NCBI GenBank assembly: GCA_018267355.1
Contig: JAFDYP010000555.1
Location: 1 to 5,882 of the forward strand
DNA from: Bacteroidota bacterium
GTDB taxonomy: Bacteria; Bacteroidota; Bacteroidia; Chitinophagales; LD1
Length of the DNA: 5,882 bases
Direction: 5' to 3'
Shown: positions 1 through 5,882 of the stretch, one piece after another
Numbering within the stretch: the stretch's first letter is position 1
Layout of the letters: every line of letters starts with the position of its first letter
Program-made: the position numbers and the translations under genes
The notes under the pieces: model-generated
What the model saw: only the letters and a program-made list of their open reading frames with translations
Databases searched by the model: none
What the model was told of the DNA's origin: nothing

Positions 1-690
1 CCCGATCCAGAGATTTAACATCGAAAACGAAGGAGGACAAGGATTTATCTGGTACCTTTTTTTATCAAAACGCCCTAGTGTTGCGCTGATAGCAGGATAG
101 GCCGTAGCCGATGATACTGTCACTGCCTTTGCCGTACACACCCCGTATTTATTGACAGGATTGCGCAGGCGCCACGCCAGTGCCTCCGGGCTCCAGTCCT
201 TATAGTACGAGTAGCTGCTCAGGTCATCTGTATATGGCAGGGTACCCATACCCAGCAGGGCGTGCAGTTGCCCCGCGAGCTGAAATCCGAGCTTCTTCGT
301 AAATCCATGCACACTGTTCTGATTGGCCACGCCTACTATAAAATCATATCCCTGCTCTGCCGCATACTGATATGTCCGGTCGGCGAGTTTCACGAACAGG
401 CCCTTGCCCTGATGGCCAGGGAGTGTCGCCGTATTGAGCGAAAGCAGTCCGCGTCTCTTCTGCCCATCTATCACGGCCTGCATTGGCTGGGTCACGTAGT
501 GGGCTGCCAGTGTCTCTCCGTCATAAGCATTGAAACCGACGATAGCGCCATCAGGATTGTCCGCATACTGCCATTTCACATATTCCGCTGTGAAAAGCTC
601 CGGCTTGCCAAAGACCTCCCTGAGCAGGCCAGCTGCCCCCAGTATGCCGGCACCATCTGTAGTGGTCTGGCCGATCTGATAGTCACTCAT
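1..690 (-). CDS. GNAT-family N-acetyltransferase (3' end outside the window)
   Basis: Reading leftwards from an ATG at 690-688, the frame stays open for 230 codons to the window edge, so the C-terminus is missing. The protein starts MSDYQIGQTT. Seen in the sequence: a helix with KWQYADNPDG (about residues 39-48), strands carrying the AAHYVTQPM segment (62-70), then the acetyl-CoA pyrophosphate-binding motif A, PGHQGKGLF (91-99, the Q/RxxGxG/A signature), followed by a helix, the strand GYDFIVGVANQNS (114-126) and FTKKLGFQLAG (130-140). This is the usual GNAT order beta4-alpha3-beta5-alpha4. Enzymes of this family transfer an acyl group from acyl-CoA to an amine. The acceptor is unknown. The ATG overlaps the stop of the upstream gene (ATGA, 690-687), so translation is probably coupled and the two share an mRNA. 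No Shine-Dalgarno motif is visible. About 80 residues follow the GNAT core before the edge, so the protein is longer than a minimal 150-residue GNAT. Family assignment is firm; the substrate is not. Confidence 0.85.
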   Translation of the reverse strand, partial: MSDYQIGQTTTDGAGILGAAGLLREVFGKPELFTAEYVKWQYADNPDGAIVGFNAYDGETLAAHYVTQPMQAVIDGQKRRGLLSLNTATLPGHQGKGLFVKLADRTYQYAAEQGYDFIVGVANQNSVHGFTKKLGFQLAGQLHALLGMGTLPYTDDLSSYSYYKDWSPEALAWRLRNPVNKYGVCTAKAVTVSSATAYPAISATLGRFDKKRYQINPCPPSFSMLNLWIG

Positions 691-3218
691 TGCTTGTCAA
701 ATAATTTATCTAATGTCTCATCCATATCCATAACAGATACACCGAGCCTCTGCAGGTCATCTTTTGTCTCAAACGCTTTAAGTTGCTTCAGACCCAGCAG
801 GTTTTCCTGAGACACGTTGAATGGTATGCGCAGCGTCTCTATTGTGCCGAGTGCCAGGCTCACCAACCCATACGGTACCGATACGAATGTTGGCTTCTTG
901 CCCAGCCTTACAGCTATAGCGGCATAGAGATCCTTCAGCGTATAGACACGCTCTGTACCTATGATGTAGGAACCCGTTACATTCCCGGTGATAGCTTTCT
1001 CTATGATGCGGCAGACATCTGTGACGGCTATGGTCTGTATAGGCTGGCTGCCGCTACCCACCAGAGGGATGAAGGCCCCCTTGCTGATAGCCGTCTTGAT
1101 CGTATCAAATAGTCCCTTGCGCCCTACCACCAGGCCGAGGCGCAGGATCAGGTCCTTTGATCTATCGAGCAACTTTTCTATGTCATATTTATGCTTGCCG
1201 TAGCGTGATATCGCTTCGCTATGCGCTGACATAGTGGAGAGAAAGACAAACTTCGCTCCTGCTGCATGGCAGGCTTTCTCCAGCGCCAGTGCCCCCCGGA
1301 TATTAAACTCTGAAGAGTCCGGCAGGTTCTTTTTATCGTATTTCAGAAAAGCAGTATGTACTACAGCATCAATGCCCGTCAGGTCAGGTATGGAGTCCAC
1401 ACTGCGCAGGTCATAGAAACGCTCATCAGGCGCTCCGGCCGTGCGTCGTTGTAGTTTGATCACCTCATGGCCGGCAGCGGTCAGGTACCTGACCAGCTCC
1501 CCGCCTACAAACCCTGTAGCACCTGTGACGGCTATCTTCATTCGTTTCTTATTTTGATCCCGGAGAGACGCGGCATTTTGCATCTGTATTTTGATCGCTT
1601 GCGCGTCAGCGGTCAATGAATTAGCCGCCACACGCTCTGCATTTGCCATCAAGGTAAAAGAAATCCCTTTGGCAGGCAGGAAACGGAAAGAAGAACCATC
1701 TGCTATGAATACAGACCGTGTACCATGCAGGCGCCCATCTATAGCTGTAGTGAAAGTCTTTCCCTCCTCAGAGAAAGGCAGCGTACCCGCATAATGGATA
1801 CTGGAGCCATTACCCGGATTGAGCCTGCTAATGGGCATACAGCCCATACCGCGCAACGTGCTGAAGAAAGCGCTCTCCTTTTCCTTCACCGCCTGCTCTT
1901 CAGCACCGCTGAGGACATATTCAGCAAATAATTTATCACCTGTCGGTGAAAGATTATCGCGGTGCAGCTCTACATATTTCCTATCTCCATATTGCTCTGA
2001 GTGATGGATGCCTGCTATGACAAAGGCAGGCATCAGGTATTGCTGTAACAGCCTTGCATCGGCAAAATTCAACGGTGTCTCTTTCGCCAAACGAAACAGC
2101 AGCAACTGCCGGAAAGTAAACAGCGCGGCCATAGATACGTCAGAGTTATCTTTCAGCCTGTCGTAGTATAATACCAGCTGTCCCATGCCATTCTTGCGCT
2201 GCTCGGGCACTTTGCCCAGGCGGCTCCAGTTGAGCATCGGTACATAGGCGTAGGGATTGCAGAGCAGGGGCAGGCGGGCACGCTTATCTGTGGAGCGCAG
2301 TACGATACGCGCAGTACCGAGTACACCACTGCACAGTACCAGCTTCTTACATTTATAGGTATGCTCCTCACCACTATCTACATCTATAGTATAGACTACG
2401 GTGTGGTCTTCCCTCTCTTCATATCTCAGCACGAGCTTACGCCACACAGCCGTGATATTTTGCCGTTGTAGTAGTTTATCAAAGGCTACCCACGGACGAT
2501 ACACAGACTTGGCATTGTCATGCCAGAACTCCATGTCTTCATACTGAAATGCCTTACGGTCACCACGAGCCTCTGTAGTGATAGCCACACATGGCGTAGA
2601 GGCGTAGAAGCCCTTCGCATTATACTTTGCTTTATTGGCTTTGTATTTATCGTAAACGTTCTGAATACTTCGCTCTGGTTTTACCGCCGGCAGCAGGCCC
2701 GTTATTCCCTGGAGCGAATATGGCTCTCCATCTGCATCCGGTTTCGTCACCCCTACCCTATCCGCTACTTTCTGATAGCTATTCAGAAAGAGGCTCCTGT
2801 CTATACCCATCTTCTGAAATTCCTTCTCAGAAAACATATAGCAGCCCGCTCCCCAGGCATTGCCCAGGCCACCGTAGGCAAGTGACTCATAGGGGAAGAA
2901 AGATTCAGACAGCAGGCCGATCCAGCGGTCCAATCCCTTTACCATGTATTTGCGACCCGGTGTGAGCTGTGCACCGGTCTTGATGCGCTCCCAGGGTATA
3001 CCCTCGTAATTATTACCCAACCACAAGTGCTCCTGGTCCGTGCGGTTCTGACGGATAGAGATGAAGTCTTCATCCGGGAAACGGACATTGCTTTCATCGC
3101 GATAGCCTACATCCAGCAGCAGCACCTCGCGGCCGGCATCTAGCAGCGTCTCCACTGCCTGCGCTCCTGATAGCCCCGTACCCACCACTATATACTCATG
3201 TATCCTATCGTCACTCAT
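687..3218 (-). CDS. Fusion protein: GMC-type FAD oxidoreductase + NAD(P)-dependent epimerase/dehydratase-like SDR
   Basis: 843 residues from the ATG at 3218. An in-frame TTG at 3227 would add only MKQ; I prefer the ATG because the FAD fold begins about eight residues after it. N-terminal part, about 1-535: dinucleotide-binding VGTGLSG (12-18) with an acidic residue, D36, ending strand 2; the GMC-like segment YGGLGNAWGAG (115-125); LVLCSGVLGTARIVL (293-307) before the substrate domain; and a GMC C-terminal domain with SSIHYAGTLP (His475 in the place of the family's active-site His) and VFIADGSSF (503-511). The second His/Asn usual in GMC oxidases is not obvious near 515-520. Linker about 536-559 is polar. 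C-terminal part, 560-843: starts MKIAVTGATGFVG (TGxxGxxG), has LSTMS and the SDR pair YGKHK (Tyr673, Lys677), then QPIQTIAVTDV (726-736), as in epimerase or NDUFA9-like extended SDRs. Likely cytosolic; no signal peptide. First gene of an operon with the overlapping acetyltransferase. Domain calls are secure, the reaction is unknown. Confidence 0.88.
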   Translation of the reverse strand: MSDDRIHEYIVVGTGLSGAQAVETLLDAGREVLLLDVGYRDESNVRFPDEDFISIRQNRTDQEHLWLGNNYEGIPWERIKTGAQLTPGRKYMVKGLDRWIGLLSESFFPYESLAYGGLGNAWGAGCYMFSEKEFQKMGIDRSLFLNSYQKVADRVGVTKPDADGEPYSLQGITGLLPAVKPERSIQNVYDKYKANKAKYNAKGFYASTPCVAITTEARGDRKAFQYEDMEFWHDNAKSVYRPWVAFDKLLQRQNITAVWRKLVLRYEEREDHTVVYTIDVDSGEEHTYKCKKLVLCSGVLGTARIVLRSTDKRARLPLLCNPYAYVPMLNWSRLGKVPEQRKNGMGQLVLYYDRLKDNSDVSMAALFTFRQLLLFRLAKETPLNFADARLLQQYLMPAFVIAGIHHSEQYGDRKYVELHRDNLSPTGDKLFAEYVLSGAEEQAVKEKESAFFSTLRGMGCMPISRLNPGNGSSIHYAGTLPFSEEGKTFTTAIDGRLHGTRSVFIADGSSFRFLPAKGISFTLMANAERVAANSLTADAQAIKIQMQNAASLRDQNKKRMKIAVTGATGFVGGELVRYLTAAGHEVIKLQRRTAGAPDERFYDLRSVDSIPDLTGIDAVVHTAFLKYDKKNLPDSSEFNIRGALALEKACHAAGAKFVFLSTMSAHSEAISRYGKHKYDIEKLLDRSKDLILRLGLVVGRKGLFDTIKTAISKGAFIPLVGSGSQPIQTIAVTDVCRIIEKAITGNVTGSYIIGTERVYTLKDLYAAIAVRLGKKPTFVSVPYGLVSLALGTIETLRIPFNVSQENLLGLKQLKAFETKDDLQRLGVSVMDMDETLDKLFDKQ

Positions 3219-3244
3219 CTGCTTCAAATCTGCAAAAAACTATT

Positions 3245-3259
3245 CAAACAGAAGTCGAT
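3245..3259. repeat. 15-bp direct repeat, copy 1 (divergent intergenic region)
   Basis: CAAACAGAAGTCGAT. It matches copy 2 at 3286-3300 (CAAACATAAGTCGAT) at 14 of 15 positions, in the same orientation, with starts 41 bp apart, close to four helical turns. This copy falls between the candidate -7 box and the start codon of the minus-strand operon. Possible roles are a regulator site or a duplicated promoter element; neither is shown by sequence alone. Confidence 0.6.
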
Positions 3260-3285
3260 TTGCCGAACGCAGTTTGAAGAGGTAC

Positions 3286-3293
3286 CAAACATA
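3286..3293 (-). promoter_or_regulatory. Candidate Bacteroidetes -7 box for the GMC-SDR operon
   Basis: On the minus strand this reads TATGTTTG, an exact match to the Bacteroidetes TAnnTTTG -7 consensus. It lies 68 bases upstream of the ATG at 3218, which would give a leader of roughly 60 nt. I see no convincing TTTG -33 element at the right distance, so this is a consensus match only. The box lies inside the second copy of the direct repeat at 3286-3300, so a regulator binding that repeat would compete with RNA polymerase. Confidence 0.4.
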
Positions 3294-3300
3294 AGTCGAT
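3286..3300. repeat. 15-bp direct repeat, copy 2 (overlaps minus-strand -7 box)
   Basis: CAAACATAAGTCGAT, one mismatch from copy 1 at 3245-3259. Its CAAACATA part is the complement of the candidate minus-strand -7 box TATGTTTG; in copy 1 the matching bases read TCTGTTTG, which breaks the TA of the consensus. A GTTTG at 3272-3276 also forms an inverted pair with the CAAAC of this copy (9-nt spacer). Confidence 0.6.
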
Positions 3301-3336
3301 GAAATAGCGTACGATGGATTTAGATTGAGATTCACT

Positions 3337-3365
3337 TTTGTATTCTCATTACTCTGCTACTTTCG
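3337..3365 (+). promoter_or_regulatory. Candidate promoter of the tandem hotdog genes
   Basis: TTTG at 3337-3340 and TACTTTCG at 3358-3365 resemble the Bacteroidetes -33 (TTTG) and -7 (TAnnTTTG, one mismatch) elements, with 17 bases between them, at the short end of the usual spacing. The -7 box ends only four bases before the ATG at 3370, so transcription would start at or just beside the start codon. That argues against the in-frame TTG at 3325 as a start, because it lies upstream of both boxes. Confidence 0.45.
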
Positions 3366-3369
3366 CAGT

Positions 3370-3813
3370 ATGGAAAATATAGAAGAGATACTCAGACAGT
3401 TCAGATTCCGTATGCGCATAGCAAAACGGTGGAATGATCTGGATGAGGCCGGCCACGTGAATAATGCTATTTACCTGACCTACTTTGAGGAGGCTCGCGC
3501 GCACTATTTTCATGAAGCCTGCCAGTGGGACTGGACCAAAGACGGTATCATACTGGCCAATAACCAGATCGACTATTTCCGCCCCTTGCTCTATCTCGAT
3601 CCGGCATATATCTACACACGTACCACCAGGATAGGCACCAAGAGTATAGAGCTGCAATACATCATAGTCAATGAGTATGAAGATCGCAAAATCCTTGTAA
3701 GCCGTGGGTCATCGGTGGTAGTCACGTATGATTATCGTGCTCAGGGCTCTGTCCTGGTACCACAATATACCCGCGATCGCATTGCCGCCTATGAACCCCA
3801 ACCCATTTCCTAA
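3370..3813 (+). CDS. Acyl-CoA thioesterase, 4HBT hotdog family
   Basis: 147 residues, the usual size of a single-hotdog 4-hydroxybenzoyl-CoA-type thioesterase. The N-terminal signature is clear: KRWNDLDEAGHVNN (19-32), followed by AIYLTYFEEAR (33-43). Asp25 corresponds to the catalytic Asp17 of the Pseudomonas 4HBT enzyme (alignment by eye). The remainder has the expected beta-sheet pattern: IDYFRPLLYLDP (67-78), YIYTRTTRIGTKSIELQYIIV (80-100) and SRGSSVVVTYDY (111-122). Proteins of this family hydrolyse acyl- or aroyl-CoA thioesters in the cytosol as dimers or tetramers; chain length and acyl type cannot be predicted here. The frame is open upstream to a TTG at 3325, but that extension covers the promoter-like sequence and lies outside the fold, so ATG 3370 is chosen. 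It stands 18 bp ahead of the next hotdog gene, with which it is probably cotranscribed. Confidence 0.88.
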   Translation: MENIEEILRQFRFRMRIAKRWNDLDEAGHVNNAIYLTYFEEARAHYFHEACQWDWTKDGIILANNQIDYFRPLLYLDPAYIYTRTTRIGTKSIELQYIIVNEYEDRKILVSRGSSVVVTYDYRAQGSVLVPQYTRDRIAAYEPQPIS

Positions 3814-3831
3814 ACTATCAATCCAAGCATC

Positions 3832-4356
3832 ATGTCAGCCACGCTAGTAGAATCATTCCGCGCCAATAATACCGAGCAGTCGCAAAAGTATCGCGCCCTG
3901 GTACAGAATAAGCTCATGTTTAACCTCTTTCTGCTAAAGAGCCTGCCCATGGGCTTCCTGGCAGGGCTTAGGGTAGTAGAGTTTACTCCCGAGCGCTGCG
4001 CTATCTCAGTTCCTTACCGGTGGATGAATCAGAATCCCTTCCGCTCCACTTATTTTGCCGTGCTGGCCATGGCGGCAGAGATGAGCAGCGGTATGATAGC
4101 CATGATGCATACGCACAACGCAAAGCCATCTGTCTCCATGCTGGTCACCAATCTGGAGAGCCAGTTTGTAAAAAAGGCTACCGGGCTGACCGTCTTTACC
4201 TGTGAGGATGGCGGGCCAATGCTACAAGTGATAGAGGAGTGCGTAGCGACCGGCGAGGGCCGCACCTATGTATGCACCTCCACAGGCCGCAATAAGGATG
4301 GGGAGATCGTAGCGCAATTTAAGGTGACCTGGTCCTTCAAGGCACGCAGCAAATAG
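3832..4356 (+). CDS. DUF4442-type hotdog-fold protein, putative thioesterase
   Basis: 174 residues starting MSATLVESFR. A helical N-terminus (about 5-38) precedes a hotdog core: GLRVVEFTPERCAISVPYRW (45-64), then NQNPFRSTYFAVLAMAAEMSSG (66-87), which is the central helix of the fold and the hallmark of the DUF4442 / PaaI-like group, then SMLVTNLESQFVKKATG (102-118), and C-terminal strands with RTYVCTSTGRNKDGEIVAQFKVTWSF (144-169). Asn68-Pro69 and Glu83 sit where other hotdog thioesterases carry their active-site residues, but activity is inferred. It differs clearly from the 4HBT protein just upstream, so this is not a recent duplication. The start is the ATG 18 bases after the previous stop; there is no Shine-Dalgarno motif. 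Likely partner functions in acyl-CoA or fatty-acid metabolism; DUF4442 proteins are largely uncharacterised. Confidence 0.82.
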   Translation: MSATLVESFRANNTEQSQKYRALVQNKLMFNLFLLKSLPMGFLAGLRVVEFTPERCAISVPYRWMNQNPFRSTYFAVLAMAAEMSSGMIAMMHTHNAKPSVSMLVTNLESQFVKKATGLTVFTCEDGGPMLQVIEECVATGEGRTYVCTSTGRNKDGEIVAQFKVTWSFKARSK

Positions 4357-4416
4357 CTCCCCGCAAAACTCTTAAATACTAATATTCACCGATTCCCGTT
4401 TTTTAAAATAGACAGC

Positions 4417-4435
4417 CTATCCCTGCTGTGGATAG
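4417..4435 (+). terminator. Weak hairpin downstream of the hotdog genes, possible terminator
   Basis: CTATCC (4417-4422) and GGATAG (4430-4435) can form a 6-bp stem with a 7-nt loop, 61 bases after the stop at 4356. The 3' side is AAAAGGTTTTATATA rather than a direct T-run, so this is a poor match to an intrinsic terminator. It lies between the hotdog unit and the TPR promoter, the place where a terminator is expected. Confidence 0.25.
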
Positions 4436-4474
4436 AAAAGGTTTTATATAAGACTGGCGCTTAATCCTTAAAGT

Positions 4475-4482
4475 TAAATTTG
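4475..4482 (+). promoter_or_regulatory. Candidate Bacteroidetes -7 box for the TPR gene
   Basis: TAAATTTG matches the TAnnTTTG consensus exactly and lies 70 bases before the ATG at 4553, giving an expected leader of roughly 60-65 nt. The -33 region is weak (CTGG at 4454-4457, 17 bases upstream). The leader contains a short inverted pair, GTTTG 4513-4517 with CAAAC 4525-4529. This supports separate transcription of the TPR gene from the hotdog pair. Confidence 0.5.
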
Positions 4483-4552
4483 TATGGAGTAATAGGTACT
4501 TAGATTGCTGTTGTTTGATATGTGCAAACGATTGGCATTGTGTAATTAATCC

Positions 4553-5882
4553 ATGCGTCAGATACTTTTCTTCATATCTGTTTTCCTTCTGGCCTGCTCT
4601 GCAGCATCTGCGCAGCGTACGATGGTCTATAGTGATCCGCAGAAAGCCTACCAGGATGGCCTGGAGCTTTTCAACGAGAAGAACTACCTCTCAGCCCGTC
4701 AGCGTTTCGAAGAAATATATAAAGTAAACCGGCATGCATCAGACAATGTGCACCAGGTCACACTGCAGAATCTTGAGTTCTACATAGCTGCATGCGCCGC
4801 TGAGGCCAATGATAAAGACGCAGAGGTACTGCTACAGGACTATTACAAAAAATACCACGAGACTGACAAGCGCCGGCTCGTTTACTTCTACCTGGGCAAG
4901 TATTATTTCCAGAATAAGAAATATGCAGACGCCTCTGAGTGGTTTTCCAAAGTAAATACCGAAGACCTCAGCCCTTCTCAACTCATAGAGTACAAGTTTG
5001 ACCTGGCTTATAGCTACTTTATCAAAAAGAAATTTGATGAGGCCAAGCCGCTCTTCCGTGAGATCAAAGACGAGGATGGCAAATACTTTTACCCTGCCAA
5101 TTACTACTACGCATTTATTTGCTTCTATCAGAAGAACTACAACGAAGCACTGAAAAGCTTCACCGCTATACAGGACTCAAAGATGTATGCTTCTGTCATA
5201 CCTTATTACCTGTCACAGATATACTTCCTCAATAAAGAATACGAGCATACGATCTCCTACATCAAGCAGAACCTTGGCAATACCGAGATCATGTATCAGG
5301 ATGAGATGAAGCACCTGCTCGGCGAGTCTTATTTTCAACTCAATAACTATACTGATGCGCTACCGCTGCTGGAGGAGTTTGTCGCCAGAAATCAAAAGGT
5401 ACGCAAGGAGGACATCTACGAGCTGGGCTTTAGCCAGTATCATCTCGGTCAGTATGAGAAGGCTGTGGCCAACCTCGTACAACTCAACCTGCTCAATGAA
5501 AAGATGGGGCAGAACTCTACCTATGCCCTCGCCGACTGCTACCTGCACCTGGGCCAGAAGGATAAGGCCCGGAGCGCCTTCCAGTCTGCGAGCACGATGG
5601 ATTTTGACAATGAGATCAAGCAGACCTCTCTATTCCAATATGCCAAGCTGTCCTTTGAGCTAAACAACACTTCTGATGCCATCACTGCACTGGAGACCTA
5701 CCTGAAAGATAATCCTCAGGGGCGCTATGTAGATGAGTCTAATGAGATACTGGCCAATGTACTGATCAAAACAAAGAACTACGAGAAGGCCTACAAGATC
5801 ATGGAGGGCCTGCCTGCTATGACTCCTACCATGAAGGAAGCCTATCAGCGCGTGACATACTACCGTGCCGTAGAGGTTTTCA
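4553..5882 (+). CDS. Exported tetratricopeptide-repeat protein (3' end outside the window)
   Basis: The frame from ATG 4553 runs through the right edge without a stop: 443 residues are visible. Residues 1-20 form a signal peptide (hydrophobic ILFFISVFLLA, then SAASA) with likely cleavage ASA|Q after residue 20, a common pattern in Bacteroidetes. Cys15 after LLA could instead be a weak lipobox, so a lipoprotein cannot be excluded. The mature part is a run of TPR-like helix pairs, for example KAYQDGLELFNEKNYLSARQ (31-50), YFYLGKYYFQNKKYADASEW (111-130), DLAYSYFIKKKFDEAKPLF (150-168), LGESYFQLNNYTDALPLL (256-273), LGFSQYHLGQYEKAVANL (291-308) and ALADCYLHLGQKDKARSAF (325-343). TPR solenoids are protein-binding scaffolds; this one would act in the periplasm or at the outer membrane. 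It resembles the long TPR proteins common in Bacteroidetes (from memory), often much longer than the part seen here. The partner and process cannot be named from the fragment. Confidence 0.87.
   Translation, partial: MRQILFFISVFLLACSAASAQRTMVYSDPQKAYQDGLELFNEKNYLSARQRFEEIYKVNRHASDNVHQVTLQNLEFYIAACAAEANDKDAEVLLQDYYKKYHETDKRRLVYFYLGKYYFQNKKYADASEWFSKVNTEDLSPSQLIEYKFDLAYSYFIKKKFDEAKPLFREIKDEDGKYFYPANYYYAFICFYQKNYNEALKSFTAIQDSKMYASVIPYYLSQIYFLNKEYEHTISYIKQNLGNTEIMYQDEMKHLLGESYFQLNNYTDALPLLEEFVARNQKVRKEDIYELGFSQYHLGQYEKAVANLVQLNLLNEKMGQNSTYALADCYLHLGQKDKARSAFQSASTMDFDNEIKQTSLFQYAKLSFELNNTSDAITALETYLKDNPQGRYVDESNEILANVLIKTKNYEKAYKIMEGLPAMTPTMKEAYQRVTYYRAVEVF

Noticed and set aside
262..810. 182-codon open frame on the plus strand
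   Set aside because: It lies antisense over the GNAT gene and the end of the SDR domain, both with clear motifs on the minus strand. Its translation shows no recognisable domain.
2520..2965. Two overlapping plus-strand open frames of 112-121 codons
   Set aside because: Antisense to the conserved N-terminal GMC region (YGGLGNAWGAG and FAD fold); no motif or start signal of their own.
3349..3657. 102-codon minus-strand open frame opposite the thioesterase
   Set aside because: It is the shadow of the 4HBT gene, whose catalytic signature is unmistakable on the plus strand.
51..3761. Six GGTACC sites (51, 241, 874, 1484, 3281, 3756)
   Set aside because: More than the one or two expected by chance, but five lie in coding sequence with different neighbours and no shared spacing; no evidence of function.
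4399..4404. T-run after the DUF4442 gene as an intrinsic terminator
   Set aside because: No GC-rich stem precedes the run; the sequence just upstream does not pair.
5355..5663. 102-codon plus-strand open frame and a 62-codon minus-strand frame near the right end
   Set aside because: Both sit within the TPR gene in other frames; the TPR frame has a signal peptide and regular repeats over the same bases.

Overview
The window looks like chromosomal DNA of a Bacteroidetes bacterium, probably near Chitinophagaceae (inference). The signs are roughly 50% GC, gene starts without Shine-Dalgarno motifs, upstream boxes that fit the Bacteroidetes -7 consensus TAnnTTTG, and a secreted TPR protein whose signal peptide ends ASA|Q. 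There are five protein-coding genes. No RNA genes, insertion sequences, CRISPR arrays or phage genes are visible.

Minus strand, 1-3218: an apparent two-gene operon read right to left. The first gene (3218-687) encodes an 843-residue protein in which an N-terminal GMC-type FAD oxidoreductase is fused in frame to a complete C-terminal NAD(P)-binding extended SDR (epimerase/dehydratase type). Its stop codon overlaps, as ATGA, the start of a GNAT-family N-acetyltransferase (690 to beyond base 1). The set (redox flavoenzyme, nucleotide-sugar-epimerase-like SDR, acyltransferase) would suit modification of a small molecule or surface glycan, but no substrate can be read from the sequence.

Divergent intergenic region, 3219-3369: it holds the likely start signals of both directions, a nearly perfect 15-bp direct repeat (14/15 identical, 41 bp apart) and a GTTTG/CAAAC inverted pair. 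The plus-strand -7-like box lies so close to the first ATG that the transcript may be leaderless.

Plus strand, 3370-4356: two short genes 18 bp apart encode two different hotdog-fold proteins, a 4HBT-type acyl-CoA thioesterase (147 aa) and a DUF4442-type protein (174 aa). They look like one transcription unit. After a 196-bp gap with a weak hairpin and a good -7 box, a gene for an exported TPR-rich protein starts at 4553 and runs off the right edge with 443 residues visible.

No clearly new multi-gene system is evident. The most notable items are the GMC-SDR fusion with its overlapping acetyltransferase, the repeat structure in the divergent promoter region, and the tandem of unlike hotdog genes.
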